From Piper betle (lineage: Eukaryota; Streptophyta; Magnoliopsida; Piperales; Piperaceae): a stretch of DNA of 64,000 nucleotides. The stretch covers positions 124,001 to 188,000 of the forward strand of contig JAURVB010007699.1 of NCBI GenBank assembly GCA_033002965.1, read 5' to 3'. The notes below the pieces were generated by a model, which worked only from the letters and a program-made list of their open reading frames with translations, was not told where the DNA came from and did not search any database. Position 1 is the stretch's first letter. Each line of letters begins with the position of its first letter. Of this stretch, positions 50,724 through 62,103 are shown piece by piece. A program made the position numbers and the translations under genes.

Positions 50724-52616
50724 ACAACGGACAAAAACTTCACGACCTCGAGTCACTTCTCACTATTGACGGAAAGAACTTTCTCATACGATCTAATGGA
50801 GAGCAGGTACTTACCATTTAACAACTGGACTTCATGCTCAATAGTTGGACACTAAATCAGTTGTAATCAATATTTGGGTTTTGGGTTTTTGATTTTGCAT
50901 GGCCATGATCCAATCTCTGCACTTGAAGGCAAGATGGTGGGTCACTATATATTTCTCGTTCAACACTAAACAGTGCAAAGAAGTCACCGTAACGTTAAGG
51001 CAAGCATACACGAAGATGAATGAACAATGCAGGTTCGAAATAGTATGGGTGTCGGGCGACTCGGAAGAAGAAGATTTCAAGGATGGTTACAAGGATTCTG
51101 GTGGCTGTCCATATATACCCTTCAATGCTGCAAAGGTGGATAAAGTTGGTGGACTATATAGAAATTGAGTTCTTCCTACAACTCCTCGTCGTCGGCGGGA
51201 ATCGACGGACAGTGTGCTCGGGCGCCATCGATCTCATTGACATGCTCGCCGAGAATGACTAGTACCCTTCCTCTCCAGAGAAGTTAGCTGAGGCTAAGGA
51301 GGTGGAGAAGGCAATGAACGAGGCTCATACCCTGGAGTCTGCTTTTGGGGCACCTCGACTCCATCGTCGCCGAGGATGGCTCCAGGGTAATACCTTCATT
51401 TGTTATGTTTTCTTCCTCCGTCCATGATAGATTTTAGATGGTTAAGCAAATATCGCTACAAAAGAAAAAAGTTTTCTCAAATATTTTTTAAGTGTTTGGA
51501 AGGGAAGTTTTACTTTCTCTATGTAAATTTTCGTGGCGAAAAAAAACCAGTTTTATTTATTTTTATATATTGAAGTAAGAATGAGTTAATTTTTCACATT
51601 TTTATATTAAAATGACTTCTTCTACCCGTTAAAATAACCATAGAGATAAGTTTTATTTTTCGCCACACTTTCTATCGCAATTCTATTTATGAAGAAAAAA
51701 TTTAATATTATTTATTAATTCTAGGTAAATATGTATTAATTTTTTTACTTTTTCAAGCTTAAATTTTTTATCACCCTACACCCTACACCCTACACCCTAC
51801 TTTTCGCAACTTCACTCCTATTTATTATTTTATAATGTACTTTTAAGTTTAATGTATCATAGAAAAACATATAATTGTTACCTTGTCAAAAAATATTCTA
51901 ATAATTAAAAATGTTTCTATATGTTTTGGCATGTCCAGTTCAAAAGACAGTCAAATTTTGTATGTAGAAGAAGTGGAAAAAATGATGAATTTTTTCCCCG
52001 CCAGTTTCTATGAAGTATAAGGAAAACTAATTATTTTTCCAATGTAAGCTGCAATTTTAAGATAATGTTGGCAACTCAATTGTGTTTTGAGACGTTGTTT
52101 GATCCAATTTAGCTCATTTGGATAGCCAAATAAAACTAGCCAACAAAATGAACTTGTAGCTTGATATTTCATTTCTACCTATTCCCTAATATAGAAATAA
52201 TTAGATATAAGCCTAGCATTGGAAAATGATCTTGAACAAATGTATAAATGAATATTAATTAGAAAAAAATGAAGTGCTAAGACGGGACTTCAGTTAATGT
52301 CTGATAAATGAAGGGAAAATATATCTATCTATCATTTTTATATATAGTTGTGATCAATGTTGATTTATTACAACTGAAATATGTTAGAAGTTCATCATTT
52401 CGGAAATAAAATAATTTAACGATAACTTTTCAATTGAATTATTATTTTTCACGGAAGCAGTGCCCAAGGTGTTGCGCGATGCTGCGGCAGCTGGCCGCGT
52501 TCGGGACTATGGGCCGTACTTTGAGCAAGGAGGGCAAGGCCCAGGTAGAGCTTTATGGGCCGGATGCTTACCCATTCACCGAGGAGCGTTTTATAAGCTT
52601 CAATGGGCCGAGATAA
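50724..52616 (+). pseudogene. Broken nucleoredoxin (thioredoxin-like) gene
   Basis: Pieces of a plant nucleoredoxin, a multi-thioredoxin-domain nuclear/cytosolic oxidoreductase, appear in order. LLTIDGKNFLIRSNGEQ ends at a GT donor (50806/50807). Next come YFSFNTKQCKEVT and FEIVWVSGDSEEEDFK within 50899-51168. Then VCSGAIDLIDMLAEND followed by an in-frame stop, and YPSSPEKLAEAKEVEKAMNE with a shift after it, ending at a donor near 51390. After a ~1 kb intron comes SKEGKAQVELYGPDAYPFTE (52527-52595). The catalytic W-C-P-P-C of the first domain is gone; only one Cys remains there. Stops, shifts and the lost active site make it a pseudogene. Its second half is also present, more truncated, at 58989-59115, at the head of the second tandem unit. 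Confidence 0.8.
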
Positions 52617-53330
52617 ACAAGGTATCCAATGGGCCTTTGTCAGACGACGAAGTGAAGTGGTCGAGGCCCATTGGAGCCATGGAGAAGTCGATTGAGGCCC
52701 AACAATTCGTTTGGTTGGGGGGCTGTTTGCTTTCTTCTCTGATCTTAGAATTAATAAGTAGCAGACCAGACACACTTGAGACAATTTTACGTGCATAGTT
52801 GGTATTTTGTTAGCGTTGGCCATCTCATTACCTCTCCCTCCCAATTATACATTGAAACCTATCATGAAGGTAAGATAAACATGTTCCCATTGCACAATAC
52901 AACTCATGGATATTGCTGTACCCATGAAAGCAAGTTCTTTCTCCACTTGATACGAGTGATTCCTAGAAATGAAATGTGGACGAAATCATGGTGATCTCGG
53001 CAATATTTGATTACACAATGGAGATTACCTAGCTATACAATATATAAACAGTCAATATGTAAGCACCGATTACTTTTAATTATTATTATTCTTTAATTAC
53101 TTTTAACTATTTTAATTATTTGATGACACTAATACAAATGGGAGATGATCCAATGCCATTACACCAAATTAAGAGGAAGTACTGTTGCCTCTCAAGTCAC
53201 TTGTTACAGATCACGTTGACAATTAGTTATAGCTTGATGTTCAGGACGTGATATTTTTTGATCAAATCACCCACTTGAGCTCTTTTGGATCATTCCCCCC
53301 AGCATGTATTCACCACTACGTTTCTCAGTG

Positions 53331-53369
53331 GGTAGGTTAATTTAGCATCTCACCTTTCGTCTATAAAAA
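53331..53369 (+). promoter_or_regulatory. Promoter of peptide gene A1: AC element and TATA box
   Basis: GGTAGGT at 53331-53337 is the reverse complement of the AC-I element ACCTACC bound by plant R2R3-MYB factors. TATAAAAA is at 53362-53369, followed by CCGGTT. The same arrangement precedes all four peptide genes. Confidence 0.65.
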
Positions 53370-53782
53370 CCGGTTGTTCTACGACAAGAGCACCAGAGCG
53401 ATCTACTCAGCAGCAGAATTAAGGAACTTGATCATCTACACATAAGTACGAACTCTGGTACTTCTCTTGATCCCTTAGCTAGCCCATCTACTTCTAATGT
53501 TAGTATATATGTTAAACAAGCTTTTGATCTATTAAACATGTCGTAGAAGAATTAATCTCCAATCACTTGTTACCTTCTTTCTTATTAGAAAATCCATAAG
53601 TATTAGATCCATCCTTTTCCATCTACATGAATTACGTACTTTCATATGCATAGAACTTGCACGATGATTGGCTATGCATGCGTAAGTTCATGTTCTTAGT
53701 AATATAGATATCACCATATTCTATCTCCTTGGAAATAATAAGCATATGCTCGAACTCTGGTACCATACAGATCTAAGCAACC

Positions 53783-54135
53783 ATGAAAACCATTTGGATG
53801 CTCTTACTCTTTCTTGGGACGATTTCCTGCTTGTGCATGGCCAACCAGCGTGGGAATACTGATGAATATGAGACAACTGCAATTGGTGCCCAACCAGTGA
53901 AATACTCCGTGCCCGAGAATCCCACTACTGGGAAAGGTTGGGTCGCAAGATCAACCCGGGTGATCAGCTCCAGGAGATCGAAGAAACGCCAAGTTCAAGC
54001 GCAACCTATGAAAACATCGATTCCACTCCCAACAACGTGGCAGATCAGGTCTCCTCAAACAAATTGTGCGAGGAGGATTCGACGGTTGATGAGAATACTC
54101 ATGTCAGGATCCCTTTTGGCAATAACAAGCCCTAG
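53783..54135 (+). pseudogene. Secreted peptide precursor A1 (frameshifted)
   Basis: Family not recognised. The start follows a leader intron (about 53458-53770) and opens with a clear signal peptide, MKTIWMLLLFLGTISCLCMA. Then come YSVPENPTTGK and, in the shifted frame, LGRKINPGDQL, an acidic Ser/Thr-rich linker and the end THVRIPFGNNKP, stop at 54135. The frame slips at 53935-53940, where A1 has GGGAAAGG and its twin A2 has GGGAAAAGG. As written, the first frame runs on as unrelated basic sequence to 54139 (118 aa). The rest of the conserved frame stays open after the slip, so loss is recent or an error. It is parallel in design to gene B1: signal peptide, GRKIxPGD block, THVR block. Confidence 0.7.
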
Positions 54136-55285
54136 ATGATCTCTACGGGGCAAAGCTGCAATAACAGAAGAAACCAGCTACTACGACTGTGGCGTGCAAT
54201 ATTTATATATGTAGCTTCTTGTGTGCGTACTATGAATAAAACCAGGAGTCTGGTAACTGGTTATCAACGGAGAGAATCGCTCTTCTTAATTAAAACAATA
54301 TTGTGTGTGAATGAAGTTAACGAGTGACTAGCTTTGTCATGTAAATGTGTGGTATATAGTTTAATCAATTTGCAGCTTCTTCTGGTGATCAATTATGTTC
54401 TCTTTCTAATCCATATAATTGTGATAAATTATTATATATTTGATGTGTATACAAATGGTAGAACTATATATGTATGGAAACAAAATCCAATCCCGATGAG
54501 TCTAAATAATACAATATGAGACACTTTTTGCATTATGAATCAAAATATTTTGATGAGCACAAATATCATATGGGACACTTTTTGCCTTATCGTTCAGAAT
54601 GTTTATGAGTTAATTTTTAGCTCCATTATGGTATATTGTGGCTATCATGATGAGGAATCATTCATGCGCAAAATAAATGTAAGTCATAATATATACTAAT
54701 CAATAAATTAATATATTTGGTTGCTACAAAATCAGTTCAATTGTGCCAAGCCAACGTGGAAAACTTCATGTTATCTGCAAATTAGGGAACAGAAAAAAGT
54801 CAGGCAGACTTTGATTAATTATTGCCTAATTAAATGGGATAGAGTCGTGGCAACCGTAGCAAAAATTGGTAGCATATATGAAACAATTGTCTGATTCAAG
54901 TTACGTGTGGATCAAACCGTTGGAAAAATATTGTCGGAGGTCGGGTGGCTTCATGTAATGTTGGTGGCCGATTCCAAAATTGCTTCCATCCCTCCTAAAT
55001 TTATTTTCTCTCTAATTAATGAGTTGATGGACAACGAAAGTGGAGAAGGAGGAATTCAAGATATTAAAAGAGGAAAAACAAATTTTGGGAATGAAAATAA
55101 ATTTTAGTGGGAAAATTAAAATAGCTGGGTAAATCCACCAAATTATACTTTTATTTAATAATCAATATACATACTCGGGATACCTCTATGACATATATTT
55201 ATATATTCAAAAGCTATTATAATATTAAAAAAATGTTATAATAGCATATGGCCAAATATGTAAGCAAGTAATTGCTAATAATACT

Positions 55286-55821
55286 TAGGGGGTGTAAACA
55301 AGTCAATCCTGATTGCAAACATTTCACGTTCGGCTCGATTCGGCTTGAACTCGTGCTTGTTAATTTTGTGCTTGAAAAAATATTTGGCTTGAAATGGATA
55401 GCTCATCGAATAACGAATGGAGCTTGAGTTAAAGAGTATTCGGCTTGGCTTGGCTTGAAATTCGAGCTTGATGTGTTCAAACTCAAAAAATACTCAGCTC
55501 GACTCGACTCGTCAATACTATTGAGGTCACATTGAACTTATATAGTGTTGGAAAGAAAATTTTGATCTTGTATAAGTAGAGCACGAGCCAAGCATAAACA
55601 TTTGTTCGACTCGAGCTCGGCTTGAGCTTGGCTCGTAAATATAGCGAGTCAAACACAAGTCAAACCCAAATACTATAAATTTTAGACGAGCTTTGTTCGA
55701 CGCATAATATATCAAAGCTCATCAAGCTTTCAAACAAGCTCAAACATGCTTGTCAAGAATTATGTTGAATTCAAAAACAACCCTGTTTGGCTCAGCTCAG
55801 CTCAGCTCTTTTACACCCCTA
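55286..55821. mobile_element. Complete non-autonomous hAT MITE, 536 bp
   Basis: Left end TAGGGGGTGTAAACAAG, right end reverse complement TAGGGGTGTAAAAGAG. It is flanked by the 8-bp duplication ATAATACT at 55278-55285 and 55822-55829. Interior is GCTCGA/GCTTGA-rich with no coding capacity. The matching place in unit 2 (about 61361-61368) has a single uninterrupted ATAATAC, so this insertion is younger than the tandem duplication. Confidence 0.93.
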
Positions 55822-56561
55822 ATAATACTAGGGTATATATGCATGTACCTTAATCTTCTACTATCAAATTATCAAAATGCTGAATAATGCATGGTTATGT
55901 ATCACATTGAAATGACTCCAAGTTAATTTGATAGCCAATTCTGACTCAGCTCCGCTCTATAGTTAGCCGAGTTGAGTCAAATCCTAAATCTCCTTATTTC
56001 TATTCAAGCTCAATCCCGAGTTCTGAATTTTTGAACTGATGTCATCTTTATCTTCATTCTTCCATGTGCCTGCAGGGCATTTCTCTTGTGCATTATGCGC
56101 ATTTGTTTCATGGTGGCCACTAATATATAGTTCTTCTTCCCAATTGGTAGACAATAATTATGAAGGAAAGATAACCATGTCTCCATTATATGTAGCATAC
56201 TAACAAATCGATATTGCTTTACACAGTGCATGATCTTTCTTCAACTGCTGATAAGCTTTCTAGAATTTCGAGTGAGTATAGAGGATTCAATATCGTTGCT
56301 TGACCATATTCCTCGATCATGGATCCAATTGCAATTAACTAGTATTATTAGTGTCTTTAACTCATCGACCGATCACGTATTTGATTGACAACACTGATAC
56401 AAATGGAAGATGAGCATCGCCATGATGTCTTGCCCCCTGAGGTGACTTGTTTTCCCGAGCTTGATGCCTAGAACAGCATGAAGTTTCATCCGTGGAATAT
56501 GGTACTAATCCGTAATATATTATCCTCTCCAACTTCTGTTCTTACCATTGCGTTCTTAGTG

Positions 56562-56632
56562 GGTAGGTTATAAGTTTAGCATCTCAACAGTGCATGGCGG
56601 ATGATATAAAGGGTAGCCTCGATCTATAAAAG
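56562..56632 (+). promoter_or_regulatory. Promoter of peptide gene B1: AC element and TATA box
   Basis: GGTAGGT at 56562-56568 and TATAAAAG at 56625-56632, followed by CCCGGTTGG. The context TTAGTGGGTAGGTTA and the following TTTAGCATCTCA are shared with gene A. Confidence 0.65.
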
Positions 56633-57057
56633 CCCGGTTGGTATCTATGAAGAAACACCAGGTCAGGCTAGCTACCTAGTATATCTTGATAAAAGGCCTT
56701 GATCAAGAATATAGCTCTAGTACTTCTCTTATAAGTCCCTTAGCTTTTGTACTTTCTTTGTATCTGTCTGTAGCCATGTTGTCTCTTCATCTAATGGTCG
56801 AAGTTGTTTATCTCTTGCATCTTTCGCTAGACGAATTATTTTCACAACTCACAAGCTAGCTAGTCTCTTTGCTTCTTGTTTACATAGCTAATATATATAT
56901 AGCAGCATGCTTAGAATTATATCCATATCTCAATCGAGATATCGGCCTTGTATTTTTCTACATGAACTTTTGGGCACTTGTTCTTGCACTCTTTAATTAG
57001 TTGGAACAAGGTAATATATTGACAGCAATATTATTTGTAAATGACTGCAGAGCTACC

Positions 57058-57426
57058 ATGAAAACCGTTTTGGTTATCATTCTCTTCCTTGTGTCGGTCT
57101 CGTCCCTCTGCAAGGCTTACTACGGGAGAGATAATGATCAGACTTCAAGCACTCGCACCGATCACTATGCCCACAGCCAGTACCCTTTGCCGGAGGGCCC
57201 TTATAGAGGAAAACTGCAGGTGGGTCGCAAGATCAGCCCTGGAGATCCAATCAACAACGGCGGCGGGAAGGACGTCGTCCAACTGGATAGCCTCCAAACA
57301 GATCAATTAGCTACCAATCCAAATATTGCAGCTATACTCAACAGTGATAATGATGATCCAGAGTCATCTTCCTCCGCTTCCGATACCCATGTCAGGAGGA
57401 CTTATCGCGTTCAAGGGTACCCTTAA
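57058..57426 (+). CDS. Secreted peptide precursor B1 (intact, 122 aa)
   Basis: Family not recognised; probably a small secreted protein or a peptide-hormone precursor. The first ATG after a leader intron (56720-57050, GT to GCAG) gives 122 aa. Residues 1-20 (MKTVLVIILFLVSVSSLCKA) form a signal peptide. A variable Tyr/His/Arg linker contains LPEGPY. GRKISPGDPINNGGGKD follows at ~57-73, then ATNPNIAAI, an acidic Ser-rich stretch, and the C-terminus DTHVRRTYRVQGYP. Apart from the signal peptide it has no Cys, so it is not a defensin-like protein. Blocks GRKIxPGDPINNGGG, NPNIAAI and RVQGYP are unchanged in B2 while linkers differ, which suggests selection on them. The central block resembles, but does not match, CLE (..PxGPDPIHN) and CEP (RPTxPGxSPG) peptides. 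Confidence 0.78.
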   Translation: MKTVLVIILFLVSVSSLCKAYYGRDNDQTSSTRTDHYAHSQYPLPEGPYRGKLQVGRKISPGDPINNGGGKDVVQLDSLQTDQLATNPNIAAILNSDNDDPESSSSASDTHVRRTYRVQGYP

Positions 57427-58988
57427 ACGTGCACTACACGGATACTTGTTAGTGCTGCCATATATAGCAGCTAGCTTGGGTTCTACGTAAGTAATAAGAT
57501 CAGAGATCCAGAGGGCGGATGGTATGAATGTATCCATTGTAGGTTAAGCAATGGGTACAATTCGCTCTCTTTATTAGCATATATGTATGTGGGGGAATGG
57601 TACTCGTGGATTGAAATAGCATGCAACAATATGCATGCAAACCCTCGTGATATAATTATATAAATATATACATATTAATAAAGTTTGTGGTTTGCATCTT
57701 GTCGATTGTTGCTATATATGAACATCGATCGACAAGTTTGCATGTAACATGCGAGCCTCGTGTATTTGCAAGTGAATAACATATGATATCTAGCCATGAT
57801 TTGGTGTAAATTAGTACGAGTAGTACTTAAGTTCCTAATCTGGTCATATATATTGATGTTTACGACTCAATAATTAATCTATCTGCCGAGAGTGCATATG
57901 TATTATATATAACTGATATAATACTCTACAAGTCCAAGAGGTGTTTTATGTGTAACAATAATTCAAAATGCTGATTTATATGCATATTTTATTTTGAGTA
58001 CTGACAGATCTTAATTAACTAGTTAAATCTTTTCTCAAACACAGAGTAATTTCATAAAAATGATGTAATTTTATGGTGAAAATTGAAGGCCATAACATAA
58101 TTATTTGGCTTCTATATCAACGCATATTCTGATTCCCTCTTTACTTTCTCCGCTGTTAAGTTTTACTTTGGCCACATTTTCTCTGTACTTTCTCCGCTCT
58201 TTTAATTGTGTAGAAAAGATCTAATATTATTTATTTATTTGTAGACAAACACATAATAATTTTACTACTGTTTTTCTTGCTTAAAACTAAAGAGATTTTT
58301 TTATCACCCTACACTCTACTTTTCACAGCTTTACTTCTATTCATGATTTTATAATGTACTTTAAACTTTTATAATATACTTTAAGTTTAATGTATCGTAG
58401 AAAAAACATAAAATTATAACCTTGTCAAAAAATATTTAAATAATTAAAAATGTTTCTATATGTATTGGCATGTCTAGTTCAAAATACAGTTAAATTTTGT
58501 ATGTAGAAGAATTGAATAAATGATGCATTTCTTCCACGCCAGTTTTTGTAAAGTACAAGGAAAATAATCATTTTTCAAATGTAAGCTACAATTTTAGATA
58601 ATGTTAGCAACTCAATTGTGTTTGAGACGTTGTTTGATCCAATTTAGCTCATTTGGATGTAAAATTAGACTAGCCAGCAAAATGAACGTGTAGCTTGACA
58701 TTTCATTTCTACCTATCTTCCCTAAAATAGAAATAATTAGATATAAGTTTAGCCTTGGAAAATGATCTTGAACAAATGTATAAATGAATATTAATTAGCA
58801 GAAAAATGAAGTGCGTAGACGGACTTCAATTAATGTCGGGTAAATGAAGAGAAAATATATCTATCTATCATTTTTATATCTAGTAGTGATCAATGTTGAT
58901 TTATTACAATCGATACAAGTGAGAGCTTCACCATTTCGGAAATGAGATAATTTACAGGTCATTTTTCAATTTAATTAGTATTTTGCAG

Positions 58989-59115
58989 GTGCCAGTGGCG
59001 GAGCTGGTGGCGAAGACGGTCTCATCTGTTTTTCCCGGAAGCATTGCCCAAGGTGCTGCTAGATGCTGCCGCAGCTGGCCGCAGTCGGGCCCGTGGGCCA
59101 TACTTTTCCCGATTA
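58989..59115 (+). pseudogene. Nucleoredoxin exon fragment in unit 2
   Basis: After a TTTTGCAG acceptor the frame reads VPVAELVAKTVSS, matching the start of a nucleoredoxin thioredoxin domain. It then degenerates through CCCAAGGTGCTGCTAGATGC, shared with 52458-52490 of unit 1, before a deletion joins it to gene A2 upstream sequence. Unit 1 has lost the ~50 bp at this exon start that unit 2 keeps. Confidence 0.65.
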
Positions 59116-59406
59116 CTATACATAAACATTCATTATCTAAGCACCCAATTACTTTTAATTGTTATTAATATTTGATTACTTTTATTTATTTGATGACACT
59201 AATACAAATGGAAGATGACCCATTACCATTACACCAAATTAAGAGGAAGTACTATTGCCTCTGAGGTGACTTGTTCCCGATCAGGTCGAGAATTGGTTAT
59301 AGCGTTGATGTACAAGACCTGATATTTTTTTATCAGTCACCCACTTGAGCTCATTTTCAACATTCACCCACAAAAGATCATTTATTCACCACTACGTTTC
59401 TCGGTG

Positions 59407-59445
59407 GGTAGGTTAATTTAGCATCTCACCTTTCGTCTATAAAAA
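59407..59445 (+). promoter_or_regulatory. Promoter of peptide gene A2: AC element and TATA box
   Basis: GGTAGGT at 59407-59413 and TATAAAAA at 59438-59445, nearly identical to the A1 promoter. Confidence 0.65.
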
Positions 59446-59858
59446 CCGGTTGTTCTACGACAAGAGCACCACAGCGATCTACTCAGCAGCAGAATTAAGG
59501 AACTTGATCATCTACACATAAGTACGAACTCTGGTACTTCTCTTGATCCCTTAGCTAGCCCATCTACTTCTAATGCTAGTATATATGTTAAACAAGCTTT
59601 TGATCTATTAAACATGTCGTAGAAGAATTAATCTCCAATCACTAGTTACCTTCTTTCTTATTAGAAAATCCATAAGTATTAGATCCATCCTTTTCCATCT
59701 ACATGAATTACGTACTTTCATATGCATAGAACTTGCACGATGATTGGCTATGCATGCGTAAGTTCATGTTCTTAGTAATATAGATATCACCATATTCTAT
59801 CTCCTTGGAAATAATAAGCATATGCTCGTTCTCTGGTACCATGCAGATCTAAGCAACC

Positions 59859-60213
59859 ATGAAAACCATTTGGATGCTCTTACTCTTTCTTGGGACGGTT
59901 TCCTGCTTGTGCATGGCCAACCAGCGTGGGAGTACTGATGAATATGAGACAACTGCAATTGGTACCCAACCAGTGAAATACTCCGTGCCCGAGAATCCCA
60001 CTACTGGGAAAAGGTTGGGTCGGAAGATCATCCCGGGTGACCAGCTCCATTGAGATCGAAGAAACGCCAAGTTCAAGCGCAACCTTTGAAAACATCGATT
60101 CCACTCCCAACAACGTGGCAGATCAGGTCTCCTCAAACAAATTGTGCGAGGAGGATTCGACGGTTGATGAGAATACTCATGTCAGGATCCCTTTTGGCAA
60201 TAACAAGCCCTAG
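59859..60213 (+). pseudogene. Secreted peptide precursor A2 (truncated frame)
   Basis: Twin of A1, about 97% identical from the promoter to the 3' flank. The leader intron is about 59534-59846. The frame opens with the same signal peptide, passes the point where A1 slips, and reads LGRKIIPGDQLH. It then stops at 60051-60053, because one base is inserted and one changed (CTCCATTGAG against CTCCAGGAG in A1). As written it encodes 64 aa. Downstream sequence up to the conserved stop at 60211-60213 still matches the A1 tail. The GRKIxPGD block itself is retained, so a short secreted protein ending just after it is possible. Confidence 0.7.
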
Positions 60214-62103
60214 ATGATCTCTACGGGGCAAAGCTGCAATAACAGAAGAAACCAGCTACTACAACTGTGGCGTGCAATATTTATATATGTAGCTTCTTGT
60301 GTGCGTACTATGAATAAAACCAGGAGTCTGGTAACTGGTTATCAACGGAGAGAATCGCTCTTCTTATTAAGACAACATTGTGTGTGAATGAAGTTAACGA
60401 GTGACTAGCTTTGTCATGTAAATGTGTGGTATATAGTTTAATCAATTTGCAGCTTCTTCTGGTGATCAATTATGTTCTCTTTCTAATCCATATAATTGTG
60501 ATAAATTATTATATATTTGATGTGTATACAAATGGTAGAACTATATATGTATGGAAACAAAATCCAATCCCGATGAGTCTAAATAATACAATATGAGACA
60601 CTTTTTGCATTATGAATCAAAATATTTTGATGAGCACAAATATCATAAGGGACACTTTTTGCCTTATCGTTCAGAATGTGTTTCTGAGTTAATTTTTAGC
60701 TCCATTATGGTATATTGTGGCTATGATGATGAGGAATCATTCGTGTGCAAAATAAATGTAAGTTATAATATATACTAATCAATAAATAAATATATTTGGT
60801 TGCTACAAAATCAGTTCAATTGTGCTAAACCAACGTGGAAAACTTCATGTTATCTGCAAATTAGGGAACAGAAAAAGTCAGGCAGACTTTGATTAATTAT
60901 TGCCTAATTAAATGGGATTGAGTCATGGCAACCGTAGCAAAAATTGGCAGCATATATGAAACAGTTGTCTGATTCAAGTAACGTGTGGATCAAACCGTCG
61001 CAAAAATATTGCTGGAGGTCGGGTGACTTCATGTACTTTTGGTGGCCGATTCCAAAATTGCTTCCATCCCTCCTAAATTTATTTTCTCTCTAGTTAATGA
61101 GTTGATGGAGAACGAAAGTGGAGAAGAGAGGGATTCAAGATATTAAAAGAGGAAAAAGAAATTTAGCGAATGAAAATAAATTGTAGTGGGAAAATTAATA
61201 TATTTCGGTAAATCCACCAAATAATACTTTCATTTAATAATCAAAATACATACTCGTGATACCTCTATTACATATATTTACATACTCAAAAGCTATTATA
61301 ATAATCCAAAAAAATCTTTTATAATAACATAAGGCCAAAAATGTAAGCAAATAATTGCTAATAATACGAGGTATATATATATATATATCTTAATCTACTA
61401 CTATAAAATTATCAAAATATTGAATGATGCATGTTTATGTATCATATTGAAATGACTCCAAGTTAAATTGATAGCCAATTCTGATTCAACTCTTCTCTAT
61501 AGTTAGCAGAGTTGAGTCGAATCCTAAATCTCCTTATTTCTATTCAAGCTCAATCCCGAGTTCCGAAATTTTGAACTAGTGTCATCTTTATCTTCATTCT
61601 TCCATGTCGCTGTAGGGCATTTCTCTTGTGCATTGTGCGCATTTGTTTCCTGGTGGCCACTAATATATAGTTCTTCTTCCCAATTGGTAGACAACAATTA
61701 TGAAGGAAAGATAAACACGTCTCCATTATATGTAGCATGCTAACAAATCGATATTGCTTTATACAGTGCATGATCTTTCTTCAACTGCTGAGAAGTCTTC
61801 TAGAATTTCGAGTGAGTAGAGAGGATCCATCGTCGCTTGACAATATTCGATGATCATCGATCCAATTGCAATTAACTAGTGTTATTACTGTTTTTAACTC
61901 ATGAGTCAATTGCCTAGATATTTGCTTGACAACACTGATACAAATGGAAGATGACCATCGCCAGGATCTTTTGCCCCCTGAGGTGACATGTTTTCCCAAG
62001 CATGAAACCTTGAACAGCTCGAAGTTTCATCCGTAGAATATGCTACTAATCGGTAATATATTATCCTCTCCAACTGCTGTTTTTCACTATTGCGTTCTTA
62101 GTG

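Larger units (their letters stand above)
51640..58138 (+). repeat. Tandem duplication, unit 1 (about 6.5 kb)
   Basis: Unit 1 runs nucleoredoxin intron and last fragment, peptide gene A1, peptide gene B1. It matches unit 2 (58139-63661) in order and orientation. It is longer because of a 536-bp MITE at 55286 and about 0.5 kb (52.5-53.03 kb) missing from unit 2. Identity by eye is ~85-90%, except across gene A, where it is ~97%. The left edge is blurred by divergence. Confidence 0.85.

Noticed and set aside
54334..54519. 61-codon frame identical in both units (also 60411-60596)
   Set aside because: It lies in the 3' flank of gene A inside the recently converted tract, so identity reflects recent copying, not selection.
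56010..56231. 73-codon minus-strand frame kept open in both units (also 61550-61771)
   Set aside because: Most differences between copies change the amino acid, so there is no sign of constraint; it lies in the A-B spacer.
57223..57276. Assigning the peptide family to CLE
   Set aside because: The central block is one residue short of the CLE motif, lacks the key spacing and is not C-terminal.
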